A stretch of 43,424 bases of DNA, from positions 1 to 43,424 of the IMG/VR virus record IMGVR_UViG_3300017971_007895; one strand, 5' to 3'. This stretch comes from a virus. How positions within the stretch are numbered: position 1 is the stretch's first letter; the number at the start of each line of letters is the position of its first letter. Below are positions 1-8,482 of this stretch, piece after piece. The notes under the pieces were generated by a model. It was not told the DNA's origin and did no database searches. It saw only the letters and a program-made list of their open reading frames with translations. A program made the position numbers and the translations under genes.

Positions 1-831
1 TCATCGCCAATCGAATGCCTCTCTTGTCCGGTCACTTTCAAACACATAGGGCTCTTGATCGTCGAATCCCATCCGCTCGAAGAGGTCCGGCTTGAAATGC
101 ACGCCCTCACGCCCGATAGAAATGCCCCGGTTGACCGTCGTGCGGACCCTGCACATCCCGGCTAGGTGGATGGCCATGTCCTTGCCGCCGTCTTGGGAGC
201 TGGCGTAGTGCTTCCAACCGACTTCTTGAAAGAGCGCCTGCACCTTGCCATGTGGCAGTTGGGCATAATCGCAATCCTGGATCAGCTCATAGTAGCGCAT
301 AAAGTGCGGGCGAATGCGCGCCCAGCGGTCGGGCGTGAAGGCAACCATCCACCAGTGCGGGCGGCCTACAGCAACCTGATCCAACCACTGATCGGTTTCC
401 TCTTTCTTGCACCAACGTCGAAAGCCGGTTGTAAAGCCGAACACGTCCGGGCGGTGCTCGAGCTCGTCAAATAGGATCGGCAGTAAGCGTGCCCAGTAGG
501 GCGATAGGATTACATCATCTTCCAGCATCACGATCCGCTCGTAGCACGCACACATCCACTCGTAGGCTTTGAACTGGTTGATCCCCACGCCAAGGTTGGC
601 CATGCGGATATGGACCTCTTTCACACCGGGCAGGTGGGCGCTGAAAAACACCTCGACCGCTTTCCGAATGCGCCCCGCATCGCCAACCTCCCGAGCGCTG
701 AACAAGTTAATCGCATTGTCTTGGAACAGGTGCCAAGCCAGTTCCGGCGCGTCGACCTGTGCCTCCAAACTCTCCAAGAGCTGGGCCAAGTAGTCAGGAC
801 GGTCGAAAGAGACAATGCCGACGCCGATCAT
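1..831 (-). CDS. GT-A-type glycosyltransferase-like protein
   Basis: This 276-residue protein probably transfers a sugar from a nucleotide-sugar donor. It opens with a short beta strand and the SFDRPDYL segment typical of family-2-like GT-A enzymes (residues 7-14), and it has an acidic EDD cluster at residues 104-106 after a hydrophobic strand (VMLEDDVIL), the usual metal and donor site. A WWMVAF segment follows in the acceptor half. The start is the ATG at 829-831, which overlaps the stop of the small gene upstream (ATGA). The stop codon is the first three bases of the window, so the gene is complete. It follows the MuF head gene and, across the window ends, would precede further sugar genes, which suggests virion or cell-surface glycosylation. 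The acceptor is unknown, and the family call rests on the motifs only. Confidence 0.72.
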   Translation of the reverse strand: MIGVGIVSFDRPDYLAQLLESLEAQVDAPELAWHLFQDNAINLFSAREVGDAGRIRKAVEVFFSAHLPGVKEVHIRMANLGVGINQFKAYEWMCACYERIVMLEDDVILSPYWARLLPILFDELEHRPDVFGFTTGFRRWCKKEETDQWLDQVAVGRPHWWMVAFTPDRWARIRPHFMRYYELIQDCDYAQLPHGKVQALFQEVGWKHYASSQDGGKDMAIHLAGMCRVRTTVNRGISIGREGVHFKPDLFERMGFDDQEPYVFESDRTREAFDWR

Positions 832-992
832 TGCTTGCTGCTCCCTGTTGGCCTAGTGTTTTCTTCAAGTTGCAGCTTGATCGCACCCACAAGCACGCCC
901 TTGTCTTGTATGCTCCATTTATGTACCTGGTTATCATAGAGCATCTTCACAATTCGACTAATCAGCCGGTCCCGTTCCTCTTGTGTTGCCAT
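828..992 (-). CDS. Small hypothetical protein (54 aa)
   Basis: I found this short gene by reading the gap between the MuF gene and the glycosyltransferase. It encodes 54 residues that are mostly charged and helical, with no recognisable domain. The ATG at 990-992 has a strong ribosome binding site (AGGGGG about 8 bases upstream), placed just after the MuF stop codon. Its stop TGA overlaps the glycosyltransferase ATG by four bases (ATGA), which points to translational coupling. Function unknown. Confidence 0.6.
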   Translation of the reverse strand: MATQEERDRLISRIVKMLYDNQVHKWSIQDKGVLVGAIKLQLEENTRPTGSSKQ

Positions 993-1003
993 TAAAATGC
1001 CCC

Positions 1004-2800
1004 CTAAAAGCTCCCTGTGATCTTTGTCGCTCGAATCAAATCAGACAATTCTAGCTTACCGTAAGCGTCCAATGTAGGCAGAGCAAGCGGATCAGTGGCA
1101 CTTTCTTCACAGACCGCAGCAAGATCAAAGTCCACTAATTTAGTCACCCGCTCGCGGCTTTCCACTGGCACACGGTCAATCTGTGATGGCCTGCCACTTT
1201 TGGTGATCAGCAATTCCTTGTCTCCCAGTTCATCTAGGAGCCTTTGCAACTGATAGAAGTCAGCCTTGGCAATGTCACGTTCACTATACCCTGCCCGTTT
1301 CAAGAGCTGCCCCATAGCCTCGGCCATGTCCTCTTTGGCTTCTGCCCATAATTCCCCTTCCATCCGTCGCGCTGCACTGACAGAAAAAGCGCCTTGTCTG
1401 ACTTGTATTTGCTCTTTCCCTACGACCATCCAGCCCGAATCCTGAGCCCCACGCATTTGAGCCACATAAGAACGGATACCTTCTTTGGTGTATTTGTTGT
1501 AGAGTTCTATACCCTCATCATGAAGCTGATCCGCCAATTGCTGCCATTCAAAATCAGATGCTTGCTCTGGCCCAATTCCAAAAGCATCCCATAAAGCTTG
1601 ATTCAATTCCCGCTCTTGGTTTAACTGCTGCTCTAGAGTATCAATCACACTTTTGAGACCTGCCCCAGTTGGATCTCCTTCTTCGATCACTGCTTCCATA
1701 ATTGGGCGCATCGAATCAATCTCTTGCTGCAGATCAGTCTCTCGTCTACTAGGCGATCTCACTATAGGCACTGGTCCTCTTTGCCATGCCCGCCGCGCTG
1801 CTCTGATCTCTTCCCGCGCCTGATCCAATATCGCGGCGCTGTCTTCTGTGATCACATTCTCCCAGTAGCACAGACAATGCGGATGCGCCGGCTGTGTTGG
1901 CAAATCGTCAAACTCATATTCCTTATCGGCGTAGCTGTCACAGATGTCACAGCACGGATGCTGGGGCGATAGTTTCCAGCGCAACTTCTCCACAAACGGG
2001 TTGGCCTTAGCTGCCGCCTCGTGTGCCTGGGAGGCCGCGCGCGTGATCTCTGTCCGTGCCAGCCGCATAGCATCATAAGACGCATCTGTGCCATAGGGTG
2101 TCTTGGTGCGTACCAGTTGCCGCCCTGGATGCAAGAACCGCTCCAGATCACGAGACAACTTGAGCGATCCCCGCCCGCGCGCGATCCCATCCTCCAAAAA
2201 GGCATCTATCTTGCGCCGCGTCTCGCTTGCCGTGCGCCAAATCCGGTCACTCAGCCGGTAACCATTCGGGTCAACCCACAAGTGCGGTGGGTCGTAGCCT
2301 GCCAGTGGGTTTGGTGCAAAGACCTCTCGCTGCCCCTGTGCATTTCTACGAACGCTCCAATAGTCCATCAGCGCATCAAGCGAAAAAGCCTCTTGCTCAC
2401 GGGCAATGCCTGCCCGCATGGCTAGTTCAGCCTTAACCTCAGCTGGCAATAGGCGATTCATCATCGCTGCTTCCCGCTCGACCTCGATCCGCATGGCATC
2501 TGTAATCGAAGCCCACAGGATACGCATGTAGCTCGAAAGCGGCATCACCGAGCCATCGGGCAAGACCTCGTAGGGAGCCAGCACCCCTGCCCGGTTGCGG
2601 CCGACGAACAATCTCACGATCCGCTCTCCGATGTCCCGTTGTAAGTCGTAGGTCGCGCTTCTTGGAATCTGCCCATCCGCATCCGCACTGCGCACGATCT
2701 GACTCGTGGCATAGCGCGCCAGGCCGGCAAAGAGCGCGGTCATCTGCTCTTCATTCCTGCGCATCACGCGCAAATGTTGGCTACGGTAACTAGTTGCCAC
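1004..2800 (-). CDS. MuF/SPP1 gp7-like head morphogenesis protein with long C-terminal extension
   Basis: This 598-residue protein belongs to the phage Mu F / SPP1 gp7 minor head family. These proteins bind the portal and help head assembly or enter the host with the DNA. The family signature is a zinc-type cysteine/histidine cluster: HPCCDIC at about 281-287 and HPHCLCY at about 306-312. A helical region with LARTEITRA (about 247-255) precedes it, as in other members. Typical MuF domains end near residue 320; here about 280 more residues follow. They are rich in charged helices and resemble no toxin domain I can name. In other phages such extensions can be effectors, so the tail deserves attention. 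The gene lies downstream of portal in the canonical packaging order, with two structural genes between. Confidence 0.85.
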   Translation of the reverse strand: MATSYRSQHLRVMRRNEEQMTALFAGLARYATSQIVRSADADGQIPRSATYDLQRDIGERIVRLFVGRNRAGVLAPYEVLPDGSVMPLSSYMRILWASITDAMRIEVEREAAMMNRLLPAEVKAELAMRAGIAREQEAFSLDALMDYWSVRRNAQGQREVFAPNPLAGYDPPHLWVDPNGYRLSDRIWRTASETRRKIDAFLEDGIARGRGSLKLSRDLERFLHPGRQLVRTKTPYGTDASYDAMRLARTEITRAASQAHEAAAKANPFVEKLRWKLSPQHPCCDICDSYADKEYEFDDLPTQPAHPHCLCYWENVITEDSAAILDQAREEIRAARRAWQRGPVPIVRSPSRRETDLQQEIDSMRPIMEAVIEEGDPTGAGLKSVIDTLEQQLNQERELNQALWDAFGIGPEQASDFEWQQLADQLHDEGIELYNKYTKEGIRSYVAQMRGAQDSGWMVVGKEQIQVRQGAFSVSAARRMEGELWAEAKEDMAEAMGQLLKRAGYSERDIAKADFYQLQRLLDELGDKELLITKSGRPSQIDRVPVESRERVTKLVDFDLAAVCEESATDPLALPTLDAYGKLELSDLIRATKITGSF

Positions 2801-2802
2801 GC

Positions 2803-3585
2803 TCAGATTCCATACCGCGCTGCAAGGTAGGCTTCTACCGACTGTCTATTAGCCGCACTCAGTGCAGAATTGTAGACGATGATCTCTGCTATCCATCCTT
2901 CAAGGCCGAGGATAGCTGCCCCTGCATTAGAGCGCCCGGCAGTGATGCACTCTTCGTTTGCCAGACTGGGCGTATTCGTAGGGCTTCCGGTACCCGTCTC
3001 TGCCATAGATATACCATTGTGCCAATATTCACCGCTGCCATAATCTGCCCCGGCTGCCCTGATCCATGCGCTGTAGCTCCAGCTTGCCCAGTCCGCACCA
3101 CTAAATGCCTGGTTTCCGTTGTTGTAGCGGTAGCTGGCTCCGCCCTCTGGAGAAAGACCAACGACCTCTCCCGCTGCGCCATCATTCGCGCCCAGTTGAA
3201 AAAATCGCCCGGATGCACTGCCAGTTTCCGCGTCCTTTGCGACGATAAAGACCGAGATCGCCGGATTGCCTGTAAAGCCGAGCGCATCGGCGCGCCCAAG
3301 ATACTCTCCTTCGTTGGCAAGGTACACAGCAGGGAGAGAGTTGATCTGATTCAGGTCCAACTCCGGCTTATTCGCGCCCGACTGGGTTAGATGGTTCCCA
3401 TTGCCGCTCTGATCTTCCCAGCCGCCAACAGCATCCCCATCACCCGTTGCCGGCGTAGTCATGGCATCGTCTTGGTACGTCCCTGTATCGGACTTTACCC
3501 ACAGCAGCAAACCGGCCAGATCATCCGGCGAAAACTCGCCACTACTTACAGCGCTAGGCCCCGCGCCAACCATTGGCAGAGACAT
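2803..3585 (-). CDS. LamG/concanavalin-like virion protein
   Basis: This 260-residue protein looks like a laminin-G/concanavalin-A-like beta sandwich, a fold that binds sugars or peptides. Indicators are the opening segment around residues 20-40 (LAGLLLWVKSDTGTY), the WEDQSGNGNHL motif at about 56-66, strands rich in aromatic and glycine residues, and the closing pattern WIAEIIVYNSALS followed by an SVEAYLAARYGI helix. That last pattern is the usual C-terminus of LamG-like domains in phage structural proteins and bacterial surface proteins. It sits between portal and MuF, two bases from the MuF start, so it is probably a decoration or adhesion protein made with the head. An adhesin in the middle of the head genes is unusual. 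No signal peptide is seen. Confidence 0.65.
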   Translation of the reverse strand: MSLPMVGAGPSAVSSGEFSPDDLAGLLLWVKSDTGTYQDDAMTTPATGDGDAVGGWEDQSGNGNHLTQSGANKPELDLNQINSLPAVYLANEGEYLGRADALGFTGNPAISVFIVAKDAETGSASGRFFQLGANDGAAGEVVGLSPEGGASYRYNNGNQAFSGADWASWSYSAWIRAAGADYGSGEYWHNGISMAETGTGSPTNTPSLANEECITAGRSNAGAAILGLEGWIAEIIVYNSALSAANRQSVEAYLAARYGI

Positions 3586-3587
3586 TG

Positions 3588-4208
3588 CTACACGCTCACA
3601 ATCGCATAAGTGATAATACCATCAACCGTGCAAGCCCCTGTATCGGCCTCAAGTGCTTTGTTGGTAGCAACCTTGATCCAAGGCATAGCAAAGTTGCCGC
3701 TCATAGGAAGCACCCAGCCGCCTTCATCTGAGACTGCCATCGTACCCGAGAGAGCGGTATCATCCTCATCTTGGAGCGTCACCGTGCCCGCTGCTGTGTC
3801 GGCCATCATAAAAAGGCCATACACCCAGAGCTGCTTGTTGGCACCGGGCGCGGTAACGAGTACTTGGTTAGCAGTAGAGGCCGCGAGATTGACCACAGCG
3901 CTGGCAAAACTATCTATCGTCGGGTTACCTGGCCCCTGCACCGCACCGGGCAGTGTGAGCACATCCACATCCCCGATGTTATTTGTCCCTGCCGGCAAAG
4001 CCGCGCCAACAGTCACAGATCCATCAACCGTCAGTGCCCCGCCCGCATCCGACACAGGCACCGGGTTGGCATTGGCAACATCCGCGTCACCCACCTGGAT
4101 ATTGGCATCGACCTTGCTCGTTGCGCCCGAAGCTACAGAGACCTGCCCCGGATTGCTGGCCGTGAAAAGCTCATTTTCGCTGCTATCGTTGATCACTACT
4201 CTAGGCAT
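3588..4208 (-). CDS. Probable head/decoration structural protein
   Basis: This 206-residue protein is rich in Ala, Gly, Val, Thr and Asp and is predicted to be mostly beta strand. The first half carries loose repeats of a V-D-G-S/A-D pattern (SGATSKVDANIQVGDADV, then GGALTVDGSVTVG, then NNIGDVDVLTLPG), as seen in phage decoration and fibre proteins. The second half looks like a compact beta domain. It starts inside the last codons of portal (8-base overlap), so it belongs to the head operon. The family is not certain. A role as capsid decoration or connector accessory is inferred from composition and position. Confidence 0.55.
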   Translation of the reverse strand: MPRVVINDSSENELFTASNPGQVSVASGATSKVDANIQVGDADVANANPVPVSDAGGALTVDGSVTVGAALPAGTNNIGDVDVLTLPGAVQGPGNPTIDSFASAVVNLAASTANQVLVTAPGANKQLWVYGLFMMADTAAGTVTLQDEDDTALSGTMAVSDEGGWVLPMSGNFAMPWIKVATNKALEADTGACTVDGIITYAIVSV

Positions 4209-5670
4209 TATCAGCCTCCTCTTGTTGCGCCGCGCTCATGTCGCGCTGAAAGTCAAAACTGGTCCCATCTGGGAAAAGAGCCTCTCGCCGCTCGTCTGCC
4301 TCTGCCTGCGCATCCTGCGCTTCCTGGTCCGGGTTGGGCACGATGTCCAAGAGTGTCAGCGCTGTGTGGTCGGTGATCAGGTTGCGATCCGCCGCAAAGG
4401 TCAGCTTATCGAGCAGCGTGCGCACGTCTTGGGGAATCACCTCAGGCCACTCGACCGTCAAAGCATCGACCACCAGCGGCTCAGTTAGCACCGTCGTCTG
4501 TAGCCAAACCTCAGTCACATCTCGCAGCCAGCCCGCATTCTCGACCTGCCGCCCTTTGATGTCCCGCACCCATTGGTCCATCTGCGTCTCAGCAGTCGAG
4601 CGGGAACTGGTCAACTCGCCGCCCCAGATGAATTCAGGGATACCCGTATGATCCAAGAGCAGCAAAAAGAGCGATTTCAGCGCTGCTTTGGTGTCCTCGG
4701 TAAAGCCGACCGTCGGCCCGGCGAATTTGAAAGAGCCGCCCTTACCCACGAGCATGACGCTGTTCTGGTCCAACGTCAATTGGGTATGCGTGATCTCGTT
4801 GCCGTCTTTGTCGTAGTACGTGTCATACTCTGCCGGCGCGTTTTGGTCGATGACCTGGCTGATATCCTCCATACCCTCGAACACGGGGATTGGGTTGCCC
4901 AGGAGCTTGGCACCGTCGAGCTGCTTGAAGATCAGATCATCGTACTGGTCGTAGAGCGGTCTCAATTCCTCGTGGATCGGATGGCCATAGGTCTCATTGG
5001 CACTACGCATGTGTGGGACATGGACAACCGGCAAACGCCCGATCAGGTTCTCAAAGGTCATCTCTGAGACTACTTGCCCGCCCTCTCGGGTCGTAACCAT
5101 GCGATCGAAAGCGGTGTAGCGGTCCTCAATCGTCTGAGTGTCCGTCTTGGTGGTCACGGTCACAACCACGAGCTGCCGATAATCCAGCGGATTCCACTCA
5201 GGTTCTACCGTGTCTGGGCTTGGGATGGATAGACTGCCATCCGCATTGACGATGATCCACTGGTCTCCCAGGCCGAGCTTGTCCCTGAACACGTCGAGCA
5301 GCGTATCGGCATTCTGCTCTAGAAAATCGGCAATGGCCTGATCTGTCAGATTTCTCGGGTCGTTCTCGTTGCCCGGATCGCCCGACTCAGCCAGGGAGAT
5401 CACCACGCCCTGGCCCAGCACCCAGGTAGCAAAGATGTTTTCGATCCGCTCGCAGAAAAGGCCGCTGAGCGTGTAGCCCTTGGCCTTGCAGCGTCTAAGC
5501 TTGTCCCAAAACTCATAGTCAGGCCGCGTCTGATCGTAGGTCTTGACGTAGGAGCGGCTCTTGTAGAGCGTCGTCTGTGCGCTGCCCAGGACATAGCGCC
5601 CGATCAGCTCAGAGACCGGAGCACGGCCAAATAGCCGTCCCAGAAAGCCGGGTTTAGTGTCTTGAGCCAT
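4201..5670 (-). CDS. Portal protein (SPP1 gp6-like)
   Basis: This 489-residue protein is the portal, the dodecameric ring at the capsid vertex through which DNA is packaged. Length and layout fit the SPP1 gp6-like family: an alpha/beta wing region in the first half with LIGRLPVVHVPH at about 209-220, an HEELRPLYDQYDDLIFKQ stem-like helix at about 233-250, and a conserved GIPEFIWGGELTSSRSTAETQ segment around 340-360 typical of portal crowns. The C-terminus is acidic and coiled-coil-like. It overlaps the end of the large terminase gene by 17 bases, in the order terminase-portal-MuF seen in many siphoviruses. Confidence 0.92.
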   Translation of the reverse strand: MAQDTKPGFLGRLFGRAPVSELIGRYVLGSAQTTLYKSRSYVKTYDQTRPDYEFWDKLRRCKAKGYTLSGLFCERIENIFATWVLGQGVVISLAESGDPGNENDPRNLTDQAIADFLEQNADTLLDVFRDKLGLGDQWIIVNADGSLSIPSPDTVEPEWNPLDYRQLVVVTVTTKTDTQTIEDRYTAFDRMVTTREGGQVVSEMTFENLIGRLPVVHVPHMRSANETYGHPIHEELRPLYDQYDDLIFKQLDGAKLLGNPIPVFEGMEDISQVIDQNAPAEYDTYYDKDGNEITHTQLTLDQNSVMLVGKGGSFKFAGPTVGFTEDTKAALKSLFLLLLDHTGIPEFIWGGELTSSRSTAETQMDQWVRDIKGRQVENAGWLRDVTEVWLQTTVLTEPLVVDALTVEWPEVIPQDVRTLLDKLTFAADRNLITDHTALTLLDIVPNPDQEAQDAQAEADERREALFPDGTSFDFQRDMSAAQQEEADNA

Positions 5671-6961
5671 AGAGTGTCCTTACTGGGTTTCTTTGCCGAC
5701 CATGGCCATTTGCCCGACTGCCATAGAGATTGGCTGCGCTGCGCACAATCTGAACGTTGGTAGGCCGGTTGGATGCTTCCCAAGCCAGCGCAAGCGAGAT
5801 TACATAATCGTCGTGCATCCCTTCGGGAGCCGCGTAGCGCCACCGGCCAGAGGGAAGCCGCGTAGCCTCGAATGCCTGCAACTCGGTGATCAGCACGTCA
5901 TCGTTAGGGATGCCGATCTCCTGTCGCTCAAAGGCCAATTGGAGCGCTACGATCACATCCTGCTTGCTCTGCGCGGTCGTGGTAAAGCCCTTGACCGGCA
6001 AGCCTTCGCTCTGAAGCTGCTCGATGTTCGGCCCGCCGATGCTGTTCTCTTCGGCCAGAATCTCACATACGTTCCACCGCTGAGCCAATGCGCGGAGCCG
6101 CCCACGCTGTACGTCCCAACCGATCTGATTGAAGCGGTCGATCTCGCACACGCGCCCAGTCTCACGCTCGATCACGGTCAGCACGGTAAAGTCATAGCTT
6201 TGCGCCCAGTCCACACCCATGACGTAGTGATGCCGGCCGGCCAGCTCAGACACTTCCTCAATCACACACTGCCGCACGTTGCGGAAAACGCTGCCCGCGT
6301 CGTCGACGATCTCGGCTAGGTATTCTTGATCGAAGAAGCGTGCCGGCGTGTGTTCTCTGATCTCGTCGATCGCTGCCCGGTCGATGAATGGGTTATCATA
6401 GGTCGTGGCATGAATCTGTAGCCAGCCATCGCGGCCGGCCGCTTGCCGCCACAGATTGGCCGCCCAGTTGTTGCCCTTGGGCACACCGCCAAAGGCTACC
6501 CAGCCGCCATAGTCCAGAAGTGTGGCCTCTAGGTACTCAGTCCAGACAATCTCAGGCAGCAGGGAGAACTCGTCAACCACCGCACCCTTGATGCCCTCCC
6601 CGGCCAGAGAGCTTGGGTTATCGCCCGTCCTAAACCAGATTTCTCCCAGGCCGGGGATCTGCAGCTCGTTGCGGCTGCGATTGATGTGCTGGCGCGCGTC
6701 GAGGTCCACTGCGGTTAGCACCTGCCGGGCAATGCTGGAAACGCCGCGCCAGGCACGCTTGAGAGAGGCTGAGCGCCAGGAGAGGCCGACCCACCAGTAG
6801 AGGCCCGGATCGCGCTGCATCCAATAGAAGAGCCGCTGCACGTATCCATCCGTTTTGCCATAGCGCCGCCCACAGAATGCCACCACATTGCCCTCATAGG
6901 TGATCATCTGCCTCTGCGTCAGGCTGTGCGGCTTGAGCATTGGGATCTGTACTTGCGTCAT
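5654..6961 (-). CDS. terL: Terminase large subunit
   Basis: This 435-residue protein is the packaging ATPase and nuclease. A Walker A-like P-loop (CGRRYGKT, residues 30-37) lies near the N-terminus and a Walker B strand with catalytic acid (GAVVDEFSLL) about 90 residues later. The C-terminal half has the RNase H-like nuclease features: a GVDWAQSYDFTVL strand with the first metal-binding Asp, and a final HDDYVISLALAWE helix with the last acidic residues. It overlaps terS by 68 bases at its start and portal by 17 bases at its end, so the three are probably translated as one packaging unit. No inteins or breaks are seen. Confidence 0.94.
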   Translation of the reverse strand: MTQVQIPMLKPHSLTQRQMITYEGNVVAFCGRRYGKTDGYVQRLFYWMQRDPGLYWWVGLSWRSASLKRAWRGVSSIARQVLTAVDLDARQHINRSRNELQIPGLGEIWFRTGDNPSSLAGEGIKGAVVDEFSLLPEIVWTEYLEATLLDYGGWVAFGGVPKGNNWAANLWRQAAGRDGWLQIHATTYDNPFIDRAAIDEIREHTPARFFDQEYLAEIVDDAGSVFRNVRQCVIEEVSELAGRHHYVMGVDWAQSYDFTVLTVIERETGRVCEIDRFNQIGWDVQRGRLRALAQRWNVCEILAEENSIGGPNIEQLQSEGLPVKGFTTTAQSKQDVIVALQLAFERQEIGIPNDDVLITELQAFEATRLPSGRWRYAAPEGMHDDYVISLALAWEASNRPTNVQIVRSAANLYGSRANGHGRQRNPVRTLYGSRH

Positions 6962-7343
6962 ACCATGTAAACTGAACCTTGACTGGTTCGCCCCCTGTCG
7001 TCACATCCACTTGACTTTGTGCTGGCAATCCTGCCCGATCGAGGATGGCCCGCGCTGCTGTGACCGAAGTCTGCCCGCGCCCTTTTGCCGCCCGCTCGAG
7101 CGCATCCAGCGCCACCGGCACGAGACTTTCCAGCTTGGCTTTGGCCGCTTCGAGCGTATCGGCCAGCATCAGTGCCACAGCCTCTTCCAACTCGTCTAGG
7201 TTGTCCCACTTGTGCGGCGTCGTTCGGTGGAGCCCCAGCGCTTTAGCTGCTTGCGCCGGGCTCGGATGCACCAGGCGCGCTTTGATGTAGCGCTGTTGTG
7301 TCTCTGTTGCCCGATCTAGGATGTCCTGTACTCTCGAATCCAT
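6894..7343 (-). CDS. terS: Terminase small subunit-like protein
   Basis: This 149-residue protein is the likely DNA-recognition subunit of the packaging terminase. The N-terminal 50 residues form a helix-turn-helix with the pattern SPAQAAKALGLHRTTPHKW (about 28-46), typical of small terminases. A helical oligomerisation region follows, then an acidic tail ending in DADEAD-like residues that could contact TerL. The ATG lies 13 bases downstream of a long inverted repeat (7356-7470), a plausible place for a packaging recognition site. The reading frame runs 68 bases into terL. Confidence 0.8.
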   Translation of the reverse strand: MDSRVQDILDRATETQQRYIKARLVHPSPAQAAKALGLHRTTPHKWDNLDELEEAVALMLADTLEAAKAKLESLVPVALDALERAAKGRGQTSVTAARAILDRAGLPAQSQVDVTTGGEPVKVQFTWYDASTDPNAQAAQPDAEADDHL

Positions 7344-7355
7344 CGTCTCATCTCT

Positions 7356-7470
7356 GTTGTGGGCTCAGTAGGTAGGCACTAGCGCCTGGGGTGTCTAGGG
7401 GGGGATAGACACATCCAGGCACGAGGAAGGAGGCCCAACCTCTACTAGTGCCCCCTACTCAGCCCACAAC
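7356..7470. repeat. Long nested inverted repeat upstream of terS (candidate cos/pac or RNA structure)
   Basis: The arms 7356-7382 and 7445-7470 are reverse complements over about 26 bases with one mismatch and one small gap. Inside them lies a second hairpin with 7-bp perfect arms (GTGTCTA / TAGACAC around a G-rich loop at 7398-7405), which CCTGG/CCAGG extend outward. The right arm covers the stop codon of the 7455-7820 gene, and the left arm ends 13 bases before the terS ATG. There is no U-tract, so it is not an ordinary terminator. Position beside terS suits a packaging (cos or pac) site, or an RNA fold controlling terS translation. Confidence 0.7.
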
Positions 7471-7820
7471 AATCTCGTTCGTAGTTCGTTTGTGATGTTT
7501 CTCACCTGAACCGGCGCGCTCAGATCGCCGGCCAGCGCATCCGGCCATAGATGGCGCGGCACGTCAACTGCAATCGGCACACATCGGTCACCCCAGATTA
7601 CGCAGTTGTCCCCAAACGTGCCAGCATCCAGCGCACGGGCGTAGAGCACATCCCCGCTGGCAAACTGGACGCGCACCAGGTCGCCACAGCGCCAGCTCTC
7701 GTCTTGAATCGGCAGCGCAACCCAGGGCTCGATCGTCTCTGCATACACCCCACCACAGTAGAGCGGTTGGCCGATGTAAGGCCCGGCGTACCACGTAGCA
7801 ACGATCGTGATGGCTACCAC
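7455..7820 (-). CDS. Possible double-psi beta-barrel (RlpA/expansin-like) protein, lysis candidate
   Basis: This 121-residue protein shows features of a double-psi beta-barrel: an opening ATWYAGPYIGQ strand (8-18), LYCGG, CGDLVRVQFASG (about 45-56) and ARALDAGTFGDN (about 61-72). The Asp in LDAG aligns by eye with the catalytic Asp of RlpA-type lytic transglycosylases and the expansin barrel. Four cysteines could form two disulfides. The start is a GTG at 7818-7820 overlapping the stop of the gene upstream. It follows two small membrane proteins that look like holin components, and no classical endolysin was found in the window. It could therefore be the wall-degrading enzyme, but this is inference; without a search the fold is not proven. 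Confidence 0.5.
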   Translation of the reverse strand: MVAITIVATWYAGPYIGQPLYCGGVYAETIEPWVALPIQDESWRCGDLVRVQFASGDVLYARALDAGTFGDNCVIWGDRCVPIAVDVPRHLWPDALAGDLSAPVQVRNITNELRTRLLWAE

Positions 7821-8482
7821 TGCTCGATCAGGCCCTTCAAATCCTCAAGCGTATTGGCAATGCGGTGGACGTCAAACGCAATCGCGGCCAGATCCTCTCC
7901 AGGCTCCGGTCCAGGTCCACCCTCACCTTCGCCGTACAATGTCGCCCGGTCCCAAAAGGCGCTTTCGTCCTTGCCCGCATAGAGGTTTTCGATGTGACAG
8001 AAGAGCGTCACATACGGGGCCTCTGGCTCCACATTCTCGACAGAGAGCACGCGGAGATTCTCTAAGCCGCCTTCCCAGTAGCCTGGCGATCCTGGCGGCG
8101 CGGTCTCTCCCTGCCAAGAGCCCCAAACGATTTCATCGCTCTGAAAGTCCGTCCCACCGTAGGGATCGATGCCTACCCGGAGAGCAACGCCCGCACCTTC
8201 ACTCGTGAAGCAGGCCCGCACAACGAGGGTCAACAGATCGCCGATGTCAACGGGCACGCGCTGATACACGCCGGCCTGTATCTGGCTGAACGTGCCAAAG
8301 ACCTTTTGATACTGTTGATACCGCGTCCACTCCGGGCGGCGCTTGTCGCTGTTGTAATACGGCTGCCAGCCCTGGGCAACAGTGACCTCACCCACCGGAG
8401 CGCCGCCGTGCTCTGGATCGGGCCGCGCTGTGAAGGGCAGTGAAAAGTCAGGATTCAGGATCGGAAGCTCGGTCTTAGTCAT
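7814..8482 (-). CDS. Jelly-roll carbohydrate-binding-like protein
   Basis: This 222-residue protein resembles a CBM-type jelly roll. The motifs are an NPDFSLPF opening, VAQGWQPYYNSD, then RRPEWTRYQQ, a FGTFSQIQAGVYQRVPV strand pair, and a second-half series of beta strands. I know similar N-G-x-F-E ... V-A-x-G-W ... A-G-x-x-Q-x-V patterns from secreted proteins of Chloroflexota, hence the weak host guess. The C-terminus has a GPGPEPGED linker and a short helix. The ATG at 8480-8482 overlaps the stop of the small membrane protein gene (ATGA); an upstream GTG at 8494 is possible. Placed in the lysis region, it may bind cell-wall sugars alongside the 7455-7820 product. Confidence 0.55.
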   Translation of the reverse strand: MTKTELPILNPDFSLPFTARPDPEHGGAPVGEVTVAQGWQPYYNSDKRRPEWTRYQQYQKVFGTFSQIQAGVYQRVPVDIGDLLTLVVRACFTSEGAGVALRVGIDPYGGTDFQSDEIVWGSWQGETAPPGSPGYWEGGLENLRVLSVENVEPEAPYVTLFCHIENLYAGKDESAFWDRATLYGEGEGGPGPEPGEDLAAIAFDVHRIANTLEDLKGLIEQW

